Source: Lachnospiraceae bacterium
Lineage (GTDB): Bacteria > Bacillota > Clostridia > Lachnospirales > Lachnospiraceae
Direction: 5' to 3'
Length of the DNA: 61,972 nt
Assembly (NCBI GenBank): GCA_017620155.1
Contig: JAFZQY010000124.1
Span: forward strand, 1 to 61,972
Part shown: one piece after another, positions 54,006 through 61,972 of the stretch
Layout: each line of letters opens with the position of its first letter
Position numbering within the stretch: position 1 is the stretch's first letter
Translations under genes and position numbers: made by a program
Notes under the pieces: model-generated
The model's input: the letters and a program-made list of their open reading frames with translations, nothing else
What the model was told of the DNA's origin: nothing
Database searches by the model: none

Positions 54006-55019
54006 ATGGATGCACAGAATACTAACGAAAAAAAGGTAATGCTCTCGGGAATCCAACCCAGCGGAGATCTGCACATAGGTAACTACTTAGGTGCGATCAA
54101 GAACTGGGCTGACCGTGTGAACGATTACGAATGCTATTATTTCATGGCTGACCTTCACACCATCACGGTGAGACAGGACCCGAAGGAACTGCGCCGCAGA
54201 TCGATAGAGATGCTGGCTCTGTATATAGCGTGCGGACTGGATCCGCAGAAGAACACGCTCTTTCTGCAGTCTCATGTGCCTGCTCATGCACAGCTCGCAT
54301 GGGTTCTCGATTGTTATACGATGTTCGGCGAACTCAGCCGCATGACGCAGTTCAAGGATAAATCCGAGAAGCACAAGGATAATATAAACGCGGGTCTCTT
54401 CACATATCCTGCTCTTATGGCAGCCGATATTCTGCTGTATCAGCCTCACTATGTGCCCGTAGGAGAGGATCAGAAGCAGCATGTTGAGCTTACGAGAGAC
54501 TTGGCGATCAGATTCAACAATATCTACGGTGATGTATTCCGCGTTCCCGAGCCTTATATCAATAAGGTTGGCGCAAGGATATACGGTCTGACAACTCCGG
54601 GACAGAAGATGTCCAAGTCCGAGCCTAACGGATGCGTATTCCTGATGGATGAGCCCGATGTGATCATGAAGAAGTTCAAACGCGCTGTCACCGATTCGGA
54701 TACGGAGCACTGCGTAAGATATGATAAGGAAAACAAACCCGGCGTAGCCAATCTGATGGCCATCTATTCGACAGTGACCGGAAAGAGCTACGAAGAGATA
54801 GAAAAAGAGTTTGACGGCGCAGGATACGGCGTGTTCAAGCCTGCGGTAGGCGAGGCGGTAGTTGAGATGCTGCGTCCGATCCGCGAGGAGGCCACGAGGC
54901 TCATAGCCGACAAGGAATACCTGAATAATGTATACAAAGAAGGCGCGGAGAAAGCATCTTACATCGCAAACAAAACACTTCGCAAAGTATACAAAAAAGT
55001 CGGATTCTACCAGCTTTGA
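54006..55019 (+). CDS. trpS: Tryptophanyl-tRNA synthetase
   Basis: A class I synthetase of 337 residues with the HIGH-type motif PSGDLHIGNYLGA, the tryptophan-pocket MADLHT, and the KMSKS motif GQKMSKSEPNG. It charges tRNA-Trp. No T-box leader precedes it, unlike many trpS genes in Firmicutes. The ribosome-binding site is weak. A terminator follows. Confidence 0.97.
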   Translation: MDAQNTNEKKVMLSGIQPSGDLHIGNYLGAIKNWADRVNDYECYYFMADLHTITVRQDPKELRRRSIEMLALYIACGLDPQKNTLFLQSHVPAHAQLAWVLDCYTMFGELSRMTQFKDKSEKHKDNINAGLFTYPALMAADILLYQPHYVPVGEDQKQHVELTRDLAIRFNNIYGDVFRVPEPYINKVGARIYGLTTPGQKMSKSEPNGCVFLMDEPDVIMKKFKRAVTDSDTEHCVRYDKENKPGVANLMAIYSTVTGKSYEEIEKEFDGAGYGVFKPAVGEAVVEMLRPIREEATRLIADKEYLNNVYKEGAEKASYIANKTLRKVYKKVGFYQL

Positions 55020-55057
55020 TCATTTATTAAGAATTTATAAACAAAAAAGGATTTTGA

Positions 55058-55095
55058 AGGCCCGCATTGAATAATAACAGTGTGGGCCTCTTTTG
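55058..55095 (+). terminator. Terminator of trpS
   Basis: AGGCCCGCA and TGTGGGCCT close a 14-base loop (one G-T pair), then CTTTTGTATT. Confidence 0.78.
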
Positions 55096-55128
55096 TATTA
55101 TCGGCCCCCTCATTACTTCGAGGTGAAC

Positions 55129-56133
55129 ATGAACATACGTGAAAGTCAGGAAAAACGCGAGAAAGAGTATTTAAGTCCCTATGCTTCGCTGAGCGGCGAA
55201 TCAAAGGGCCGCCTTAAAGAAGAGGAAGAATGCGATATACGTACTGTTTTCCAGCGTGACCGTGACCGTATAATTCATTCCAAATCATTCAGAAGACTCA
55301 AAGATAAGACTCAGGTCTTCTTAACGCCTGAAGGTGATCATTACCGTACCCGCCTGACACATACGCTTGAAGTTTCACAGACCGCCAGGACCATAGCCAA
55401 GGCACTCAGGTTAAACGAGGATCTGACGGAGGCCATTGCTCTCGGGCATGACCTTGGACACACGCCTTTCGGACATGCGGGAGAAAGAGCATTAAACGAT
55501 GTCTGTCCTCATGGATTCGAGCACAACGTACAGTCGGTAAGAACCGTGGATATTCTTGAAAAGGACGGCCAGGGACTGAACCTGACGATGGAGGTCAGAG
55601 ACGGCATCTTAAATCATCAGATGAGTTCACATCCGGCGACTCTGGAAGGCCAGGTCGTCAGACTTGCCGATAAACTGGCTTATATCCATCATGATGTGGA
55701 TGATGCCATCCGCGCGGGGATCCTCACGGAGAATGATCTCCCCGCCGGTATAACGAATATCATTGGCCATACCTGCAACAAAAGGCTCGACTGCTTCATA
55801 CATGACATAGTAATCACAAGCACGGATCAGCCTGAGATCAGGATGAGCGACATGATCGGCCAGGCCATGCAGGATCTTCGCAGCTTCATGTTTGAGAATG
55901 TATATACCAATCCGGTTGCCAAATCCGAGGAAGGCAAGGCCGAAGCGCTTGTAAAGACTCTGTACGGCTACTATCTGGATCACACCGAGATGCTTCCCAA
56001 ATATCTGGTCGAACTGATATGCCGCGGCGAAGACAGAGAACAGGTGGTATGCGATTACATCGCTTCCATGACAGACAGATTCGCCACAGCGAAATATGAA
56101 GAGATATTTGTGCCCAAGACATGGCACGGCTGA
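55129..56133 (+). CDS. Deoxyguanosinetriphosphate triphosphohydrolase-like dNTPase (HD domain)
   Basis: The start is ATG 55129 behind GAGGTG. The 334-residue protein is an HD-domain phosphohydrolase with the family N-terminus SFRRLKDKTQVF, then TRLTHTLEVSQ (first His), ALGHDLGHTPFGHAGE (His-Asp) and a closing DKLAYIHHDVDDA (Asp). It cuts dNTPs to nucleoside and triphosphate, helping control dNTP pools. It lies three bases upstream of dnaG, as in many Clostridia. Confidence 0.94.
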   Translation: MNIRESQEKREKEYLSPYASLSGESKGRLKEEEECDIRTVFQRDRDRIIHSKSFRRLKDKTQVFLTPEGDHYRTRLTHTLEVSQTARTIAKALRLNEDLTEAIALGHDLGHTPFGHAGERALNDVCPHGFEHNVQSVRTVDILEKDGQGLNLTMEVRDGILNHQMSSHPATLEGQVVRLADKLAYIHHDVDDAIRAGILTENDLPAGITNIIGHTCNKRLDCFIHDIVITSTDQPEIRMSDMIGQAMQDLRSFMFENVYTNPVAKSEEGKAEALVKTLYGYYLDHTEMLPKYLVELICRGEDREQVVCDYIASMTDRFATAKYEEIFVPKTWHG

Positions 56134-56136
56134 TAT

Positions 56137-57903
56137 ATGAGATATTCCGATGAACTGATCGAGGAGGTCAGATCCAAAAACGACATAGTGGATGTCATAG
56201 GCGGATATGTACATCTGCAGAAAAAAGGGAGCACGTACTTCGGACTGTGCCCGTTTCATAATGAAAAAACAGCATCTTTTTCCGTGACACCGTCCAAACA
56301 GATGTATTACTGTTTCGGATGTCATAAGGGCGGGAATGTATTCACTTTTCTCATGGAATATGAGAATTACAGCTTCCAGGAAGCCATGACAGCACTTGCC
56401 GAGAAGGCCGGCGTGGAGCTGCCCGAACCCGATCAGGCCGCAGCGGACAGGTCCCGCGATATCCTGAGAAAAAGGATGCTCGAGGTCAATAAGGAAGCCG
56501 CCAGGTACTATGCTTATCTGCTCAGGTCTCCCAAGGGTGAACCCGGGATAAACTATCTGAAGGGCAGAGGCTTAACGGATGATACTCTTAATAAGTTCGG
56601 ACTCGGTTTTGCCGATGTGAGTTCCGATTCGCTGGTCAAATATCTGGTATCAAAAGGTTATGACGATCAGCTGCTCATAGATTCAGGGCTTGCAGTATTT
56701 GATGAAAAATCGGGACTGCACGACAGGTTCTGGAACCGTGTAATGTATCCGATAATGGATGCCAATAACAGAGTCATCGGCTTCGGCGGCAGAGTAATGG
56801 GCGATGCAAAGCCCAAATACTTAAACTCCAAAGAGACTTTTGTCTTTGATAAGAGCCGTAACCTCTACGGATTAAACCTCGCCAGGAGTTCCAGAACGGA
56901 TTATTTCATCCTCTGTGAGGGATATATGGATGTCATCGCCATGCATCAGGCCGGATTTAACATGGCTGTTGCGAGTCTCGGAACCGCCTTTACTTCCGGG
57001 CAGGCCACGCTCCTTCGCAGGTTCGTCCGCAAGGTCTATCTGGCCTATGATTCCGACCAGGCGGGAGTCGATGCGGCGCTCAAGGCCATAGCCGTGTTCA
57101 GGGACATGGACATGAACTGCCGTATCATCAACATGGAACCCTATAAGGATCCTGACGAGTTCATCAAGGGAGAAGGAAAAGAAGAGTTCCAAAAGCGCAT
57201 AGATAATGCGGAAGACGGATTCTTCTTCGAACTGAGGATCATGGCCGGGGATTATGATCTCAAAGCCCCGGATTCAAGATCGGAGTTCACATATCGCGTA
57301 GTTGACAAACTGCTCGGATTTGAGGATGAGATCAAGCGGGAAAACTACACGGTCGCAGCCGCAGATAAATACTCGATACCCGTCGATCAGTTAAAACGCG
57401 AGATCATCAAACGAGCCGCCCAGGGCAGACCGGTGAATTACGACGCACCTAAGAGCGGTATTCAGAAAACCGTTACGAACGAGGAACTGATCTTAAAGAA
57501 ACAGCGTAATCTGATCACTTGGCTGAGCGAGGATCCGTCGATCTTTTCGGTAGTTAAGAAATACATAGAACCTTCGGATTTCACGGATCCGCTCTATGAA
57601 GAAGTGGCCAGACAGCTTTTCGCCGATCTTGAGAGAAGCGGAGAACCCAGGCCCGCCGCGATCATCTCGACATTTGATGATGAGACCGACCAGAGCCGGG
57701 TGGCCGAACTGTTCAATACCTCTCTGGTACTGGACGCCGACAATGATAAAGCTCATGCTCTGCATGATGTTATATATATGGTGAAAAAAAGCGCAGTGGA
57801 AGCGAGGAGTGCCTCGGATGTTTTGGACGCCGAGTCCATCACCAGGCAGATGAATGATAAGAAAGCGCTGGAAGAACTGCGTAAAACAACTATAACGCTG
57901 TAA
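56137..57903 (+). CDS. dnaG: DNA primase
   Basis: A 588-residue primase. The CHC2 zinc finger has [13 protein letters not shown] and [11 protein letters not shown]. The TOPRIM domain shows the catalytic Glu in [10 protein letters not shown] and Asp pair in YDSDQAG. The C-terminal helicase-binding part is less conserved. It makes RNA primers at the replication fork. Gene order dNTPase-dnaG-rpoD is the macromolecular synthesis operon type of Firmicutes. Confidence 0.96.
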   Translation: MRYSDELIEEVRSKNDIVDVIGGYVHLQKKGSTYFGLCPFHNEKTASFSVTPSKQMYYCFGCHKGGNVFTFLMEYENYSFQEAMTALAEKAGVELPEPDQAAADRSRDILRKRMLEVNKEAARYYAYLLRSPKGEPGINYLKGRGLTDDTLNKFGLGFADVSSDSLVKYLVSKGYDDQLLIDSGLAVFDEKSGLHDRFWNRVMYPIMDANNRVIGFGGRVMGDAKPKYLNSKETFVFDKSRNLYGLNLARSSRTDYFILCEGYMDVIAMHQAGFNMAVASLGTAFTSGQATLLRRFVRKVYLAYDSDQAGVDAALKAIAVFRDMDMNCRIINMEPYKDPDEFIKGEGKEEFQKRIDNAEDGFFFELRIMAGDYDLKAPDSRSEFTYRVVDKLLGFEDEIKRENYTVAAADKYSIPVDQLKREIIKRAAQGRPVNYDAPKSGIQKTVTNEELILKKQRNLITWLSEDPSIFSVVKKYIEPSDFTDPLYEEVARQLFADLERSGEPRPAAIISTFDDETDQSRVAELFNTSLVLDADNDKAHALHDVIYMVKKSAVEARSASDVLDAESITRQMNDKKALEELRKTTITL

Positions 57904-57920
57904 ACGGAAAGAGGAGAATT

Positions 57921-59156
57921 ATGCCAAGGAAGAAAAAAGAACCCGAAATAATCGTGGAAGAGGAGATCAGCCTGGAAGAAGCCGAGGATATCATCAACGA
58001 TGACGGCCTGGATGACGGTATCGAACTTCCCCCTCAGGCTGAGGAGAAACTTCAGGAGCTCATCGATCTGGGCAAGAAGAAAAAGAATGTTCTCGAGCTC
58101 AGCGAAGTGGCTGATTTCCTGAACGAGGTCAATCTGGACGATGATCAGCTTTCTCATGTGATGGATGTACTTGCTCAGCATGAGATCGATATCTTAAGCA
58201 TCTCCGAGAATGATCCCGATGCCGATGACGATCAGATGGATGATCTTGACGATGATGCCGAGATCGAAGAAGAGGAAGTTGACCTTGATAACATCGAGGG
58301 CTTCATCCCCGAAGGCGTAAGCCTTGAGGACCCCGTCCGCATGTATCTCAAAGAGATCGGTAAAGTTCCGCTCCTCAGCGCAGATGAGGAGATCGAACTT
58401 GCTCAGGCCATGGAAAGAGGCGGAGAAGAAGGCGAGGAAGCCAAGAAGAAACTGGCTGAGGCGAATCTCAGGCTTGTTGTTTCCATAGCCAAAAGATATG
58501 TGGGACGAGGAATGCTTTTCCTTGATCTGATTCAGGAAGGCAACCTGGGTCTTATAAAGGCTGTAGAGAAGTTCGATTACCATAAAGGTTATAAGTTCTC
58601 GACATACGCTACATGGTGGATCCGTCAGGCCATAACCAGAGCCATAGCCGATCAGGCCAGAACGATCCGTATACCCGTGCATATGGTTGAGACCATCAAC
58701 AAACTGATCCGTGTATCAAGACAGCTCCTTCAGGAACTCGGACGTGAACCTACCCCCGAAGAGATCGGTGCCGAGATGGGCATGCCGGTCGAGAGGGTAA
58801 GAGAGATACTCAAGATCTCTCAGGAGCCCGTGTCACTCGAGACTCCCATCGGTGAGGAGGAAGATTCACATCTCGGTGATTTCATTCAGGACGATAATGT
58901 GCCCGTTCCTGCCGATGCCGCTGCTTTCACGCTTCTTAAGGAGCAGCTTGTCGAGGTTCTCGGTACTCTTACCGAAAGAGAACAGAAGGTGTTAAGACTC
59001 CGTTTCGGTCTTGATGACGGAAGAGCACGTACTCTCGAAGAGGTAGGCAAAGAGTTTAATGTAACCCGTGAGAGGATCAGACAGATCGAAGCCAAGGCTC
59101 TGCGCAAACTGCGTCATCCCAGCCGCAGCCGCAAGTTAAAGGATTATCTTGAGTAA
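57921..59156 (+). CDS. rpoD: Primary RNA polymerase sigma factor
   Basis: A 411-residue sigma-A. The N-terminal ~130 residues are very acidic, as in sigma 1.1-type regions. Region 1.2 ([11 protein letters not shown]), region 2 ([27 protein letters not shown]), region 3 and region 4 ([35 protein letters not shown]) are all intact. It recognises the TTGACA/TATAAT promoters seen in this window. It follows dnaG by 17 bases with AAAGAGGAG. Confidence 0.97.
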   Translation: MPRKKKEPEIIVEEEISLEEAEDIINDDGLDDGIELPPQAEEKLQELIDLGKKKKNVLELSEVADFLNEVNLDDDQLSHVMDVLAQHEIDILSISENDPDADDDQMDDLDDDAEIEEEEVDLDNIEGFIPEGVSLEDPVRMYLKEIGKVPLLSADEEIELAQAMERGGEEGEEAKKKLAEANLRLVVSIAKRYVGRGMLFLDLIQEGNLGLIKAVEKFDYHKGYKFSTYATWWIRQAITRAIADQARTIRIPVHMVETINKLIRVSRQLLQELGREPTPEEIGAEMGMPVERVREILKISQEPVSLETPIGEEEDSHLGDFIQDDNVPVPADAAAFTLLKEQLVEVLGTLTEREQKVLRLRFGLDDGRARTLEEVGKEFNVTRERIRQIEAKALRKLRHPSRSRKLKDYLE

Positions 59157-59950
59157 TGACGGGAGATGACCTTTCGGCCAGACTGCTCACCGTAGCAGGC
59201 ATGGTAACTCCGGGCATGTATGTATATGATGTCGGATGCGATCATGCTTTTCTGTCCATATATCTGGTCAGACAGGGGATCGCTCCGGGGGCTTATGCAT
59301 CCGATGTACGGCCCGGGCCGGTAGAAACCGCGCGCGAACACGTTTCTTCGGAGAAACTTGACGAAAAGATCAGTGTATCGCTTCGTGACGGAATACAGGG
59401 CATCGGTGAACCAATTCGCCCCTCATCGCTTGTCCTTACTGGTATGGGAGGTCCGCTGATCCTGCAGATCCTTAATGCGGACGCTGGCACTGCGCATTCG
59501 TTTGATGAGCTTATAGTCTCTCCGCAGTCCTGCATCGAAGAATTCAGATCGGGTCTCATCGGGCTGGATCTTCGGATTACGGATGAACGCATGGTATATG
59601 ATGCCGGCAAGTACTATACCGTGATGAGGCTTAAGCCCGGCTTGACAGACGGATGCAGATGCGGACATGAGCGGACATCATACGAGGTGGATGAATCCGT
59701 TTTTCCGGAGCTTAAGGATGATCATTGCAGGCATATATACGATCTGTACGGATATGCACTGATCGTAAGACGCGATCCGGTGCTCACGCAGTATCTGGGT
59801 TTCGAGAGAAAGGTATTAGATGACATAGCGGGCGAACTTGACCCCGCGCAGCATAAAGAAAGATTTGATCTGCTTAAGGGGCAGATGGCCGATAACGAAC
59901 TGGTAAGCAAACTTATGGAGGGATGCGCGTATGGTAACAGTAACGATTGA
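59156..59950 (+). CDS. trmK: tRNA (adenine(22)-N1)-methyltransferase
   Basis: A 264-residue Rossmann-fold methyltransferase of the TrmK family. The SAM-binding loop is VYDVGCDHAFLSIYL, followed by YASDVRPGPVETAREHV and the motif LVLTGMGGPLILQIL. It methylates A22 of tRNA in Gram-positive bacteria. It starts within the rpoD stop (TAATG) and is about 30 residues longer than B. subtilis TrmK. Confidence 0.92.
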   Translation: MTGDDLSARLLTVAGMVTPGMYVYDVGCDHAFLSIYLVRQGIAPGAYASDVRPGPVETAREHVSSEKLDEKISVSLRDGIQGIGEPIRPSSLVLTGMGGPLILQILNADAGTAHSFDELIVSPQSCIEEFRSGLIGLDLRITDERMVYDAGKYYTVMRLKPGLTDGCRCGHERTSYEVDESVFPELKDDHCRHIYDLYGYALIVRRDPVLTQYLGFERKVLDDIAGELDPAQHKERFDLLKGQMADNELVSKLMEGCAYGNSND

Positions 59951-61529
59951 AGGCAAAGAGTACTATTACGAAGAAGGTATCAAATACGAAATCATAGCGA
60001 AAGAGTTCCAGAAGAATTACGATACCCCGATCGCCCTGGTCATCGTAGACGGTAAGATCCGTGAACTCATGAAGAGAGTGACCAAGGATTGTACCATTGA
60101 CTTTATCACTTTCAAGAGCGTTATCGGTCATAAGACTTTTGTACGTACTGCCGTCATGATGATGATGAAGGCGATCCATGATGAGTACGGAGCAGGGGCT
60201 ACCAATAATGTAAAGGTCAACTTTACCATAGGCCCCGGCTATTATTGCTCCTTTAAGGGCGACTTAAAGATCGATGCCGCAGGCATTGAACGGATCAAGA
60301 CCCGAATGCAGGAGATGATAGATGCGGATATTCCTTTTACCAAGAAGAGCTATCCGACTGACGAGGCGCTTGCCCTGTTCAGAAAGCTCGGCATGACCGA
60401 CAAGGAGCAGCTGTTCAAATACCGCAGGTCTTCGAGCATCAATATCTACTGCCTCGGTGATTATTATGATTACTACTACGGATATATGATGCCGAGTACA
60501 TCATATGTCACGAAGTTTGATCTTATCCCTTACGAAGAAGGCATGATGCTCATTCTTCCACAGCACGGAACCGGAAACGGAGTTGAGCAGTTTGTTCCCA
60601 GAAAGAAACTGTTCGCAACTCTTATGCAGGCATCCGACTGGTCAGAGGATATGGGTATCGATACCGTTGGTGACCTTAACGACTGGGTATGCTCGGGACA
60701 GGTTGAAGATCTGATCCTTGTTCAGGAAGCACTTCAGGAAAGACGTATAGGTGAGATCGCCAGAGAAATATCCGAAAGAGACGGCGTGAAGTTCGTAATG
60801 ATCGCCGGCCCTTCTTCATCGGGCAAGACGACATTCTCGCACAGATTGTCGATACAACTGCGTACTTATGGCCTTACGCCTCACCCCATAGCTTTGGATA
60901 ACTATTACAAGGATCATAAGGATACACCTCTCGATGAGGACGGAAATCCCGATTATGAGTGTCTGGAGGCTCTTGATGTAGAACAGTTCAACAAGGATAT
61001 GACCGAACTGTTAAACGGACAGGAAGTGGAACTGCCTACATATAACTTCAAGACCGGTAAGAGAGAGTACAAGGGCAACATCCTTAAACTTGGCGAGGAT
61101 GATATACTTGTTATCGAAGGAATTCACGGACTTAACGAGAAGATGTCTTACGCACTTCCCGCAGAGAGTAAATACAAGATCTATATCTCCGCACTTACCG
61201 CGCTTAACGTAGATGATCATAACCGCATACCTACCACCGACGGCAGGATCATCAGACGCATGGTAAGAGACGCAAGGACAAGAGGTGCTTCCGCCCAGAA
61301 GACCATCGCAATGTGGCCTTCGGTCCGCAAGGGAGAAGAGATGAATATCTTCCCGTATCAGGAAGATGCGGACGCAATGTTCAATTCGGCGCTCATATAT
61401 GAGCTGGCAGTTTTGAAGCCTTATGCCGAGCCTCTTCTTTACAGCATAGAAAAAGGAGAGCCCGAGTATTTCGAGGCGAGAAGACTGCTTAAGTTCCTTG
61501 AGTATTTCATGACGATAGGATCGGACTGA
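59931..61529 (+). CDS. Nucleoside (uridine-like) kinase with N-terminal TGS/ThrRS-like domains
   Basis: A 532-residue protein overlapping trmK by 20 bases, with GGAGGG before its start. The N-terminal ~265 residues look like the TGS and second additional (editing-like) domains of threonyl-tRNA synthetase. The C-terminal half is a P-loop kinase of the uridine kinase family: Walker A AGPSSSGKTT (about 290-299), ALDNYYKD and VIEGIHGLNE. It is annotated as nucleoside kinase or uridine kinase in Clostridia. Its real substrate is uncertain. It ends the dnaG-rpoD unit. Confidence 0.92.
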   Translation: MVTVTIEGKEYYYEEGIKYEIIAKEFQKNYDTPIALVIVDGKIRELMKRVTKDCTIDFITFKSVIGHKTFVRTAVMMMMKAIHDEYGAGATNNVKVNFTIGPGYYCSFKGDLKIDAAGIERIKTRMQEMIDADIPFTKKSYPTDEALALFRKLGMTDKEQLFKYRRSSSINIYCLGDYYDYYYGYMMPSTSYVTKFDLIPYEEGMMLILPQHGTGNGVEQFVPRKKLFATLMQASDWSEDMGIDTVGDLNDWVCSGQVEDLILVQEALQERRIGEIAREISERDGVKFVMIAGPSSSGKTTFSHRLSIQLRTYGLTPHPIALDNYYKDHKDTPLDEDGNPDYECLEALDVEQFNKDMTELLNGQEVELPTYNFKTGKREYKGNILKLGEDDILVIEGIHGLNEKMSYALPAESKYKIYISALTALNVDDHNRIPTTDGRIIRRMVRDARTRGASAQKTIAMWPSVRKGEEMNIFPYQEDADAMFNSALIYELAVLKPYAEPLLYSIEKGEPEYFEARRLLKFLEYFMTIGSD

Positions 61530-61604
61530 CTGCCGAACAATTCACTGATCAGGGAATTCGTCGGCGGCGGATGCTTTAATTTATGATTTGGGAAAGTACG
61601 GAAT

Positions 61605-61959
61605 GCAGGTTTGAGTCGGACTGTAAGCCGGGTTCTGTCTGGAATGATCATCTATCTAGGACTGACGTTACCGACAGCCTCAAGCGACCTACCTGAGGAA
61701 TGGTCGGGCAAACCTTAGCTCCTCTGTTTGGTCTTGCTTCGGATGGGGTTTACACAGCCTCATCTGTTACCAGATGAGCGGTAGTCTCTTACACTGCCAT
61801 TTCACCCTCACTATACTTACGTATAGCAGTTTTATTTCTGTTGCACTGGCCTGGGAGTCACCTCCACCGGACGTTATCCGGCATCCTGCCCTGCGAAGCC
61901 CGGACTTTCCTCACCTGCGTACGCAGCCGCGATCATTCATCCGGCTCAAACATGCAGGA
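61605..61959 (-). ncRNA. rnpB: RNase P RNA (bacterial type A)
   Basis: Read on the minus strand it has the universal 5' segment GAGGAAAGTCCGGGC (61898-61912), the ACAGAA of the core, the GGTAAACCCC-type region (here GTGTAAACCCCATC), and the 3' conserved CAGAACCCGGCTTACAG. The ends pair as P1 (GTTTGAG with CTCAAAC). The length of about 350 bases is normal. It is the catalytic RNA that cuts 5' leaders from pre-tRNAs, including the four tRNAs in this window. The exact ends are approximate. Confidence 0.95.
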
Positions 61960-61966
61960 GAATGAT

Positions 61967-61972
61967 ATCATA
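61967..61972 (-). promoter_or_regulatory. -10 box of rnpB
   Basis: TATGAT on the minus strand, about eight bases before the presumed RNA start. Its -35 box lies beyond the window edge. Confidence 0.6.

Noticed and set aside
55627-56325. Minus-strand open frame of 232 residues
   Set aside because: It spans the ends of two conserved genes (dNTPase and dnaG) on the other strand.
61774-61965. Short plus-strand open frame at the window end
   Set aside because: It lies entirely within the RNase P RNA gene on the opposite strand, whose conserved core is unmistakable.

Overview
This window (GC somewhat below 50%) reads as chromosome of an anaerobic Firmicute, most likely a Lachnospiraceae member of rumen or gut type (Butyrivibrio-like). 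The grounds are the gene order cysE-cysS-...-mrnC-rlmB-sigH, a sigH sporulation sigma factor, a YesM/YesN two-component pair beside a YtfQRT-type sugar ABC transporter, a GH127 beta-L-arabinofuranosidase, and strong Shine-Dalgarno sites. The genus call is inference only. No phage, insertion sequence, transposase or CRISPR array was seen.

Layout. (1) 2-9012: an AraC-type response regulator (cut by the window edge) and a YesM-type kinase, then a complete sugar ABC transporter with two different binding lipoproteins. (2) 8993-10493: promoter, PilZ gene, tRNA-Gly(CCC), glycerophosphodiesterase, then a convergent tRNA-Thr(GGT). (3) 10555-20794: one long apparent operon with a GldA-like ATPase, a GldF/GldG fusion, GH127, ispF, cysE, cysS and an LtaS-like phosphotransferase. 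(4) 20816-25485: an accessory block with its own promoter (two related GNAT-like proteins, an unrecognised charged protein, a membrane protein with a decayed GGDEF domain, a 31-bp tandem repeat) lying between cysS and mrnC. (5) 25490-31984: mrnC, rlmB, sigH, exoA, a NYN-LOTUS protein, a second degenerate GGDEF protein and an OmpR/histidine kinase pair. (6) 32100-35257: a VTC-type polyphosphate polymerase domain, DUF4956 and a CotH kinase. (7) 35265-42311: glmM divergent from CIRCE-groESL, then a DtxR-type regulator, YitT, a CarD-like protein and a small membrane protein/Xre regulator operon. (8) 42432-48169: a LigB-AMMECR1 fusion, a small CxxC protein, a sugar-kinase-like APH protein, a macro-domain protein, and an MBOAT plus SGNH acylation pair. 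(9) 48193-53455: tRNA-Leu(AAG), a lipid-kinase-like protein without catalytic motifs, a hybrid histidine kinase and a second CotH protein. (10) 53483-61972: tRNA-Leu(CAG), a stand-alone FakA-like domain, trpS, then the macromolecular synthesis operon (dNTPase, dnaG, rpoD, trmK, nucleoside kinase), and rnpB on the minus strand.

Two themes recur. One is cell-surface and envelope work: LtaS-like, GDPD, GldFG, MBOAT/SGNH, VTC-DUF4956-CotH and glmM. The other is signalling, often with damaged catalytic motifs: two GGDEF-like proteins with altered motifs, a PilZ protein, a pseudo-lipid kinase beside a hybrid kinase, and three two-component systems. The strongest candidates for an undescribed system are the TCS-VTC-DUF4956-CotH cluster, the pseudo-lipid kinase/hybrid kinase/CotH cluster, and the GNAT/GGDEF-like accessory block. 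All functions are read from motifs and context alone; no search was run.
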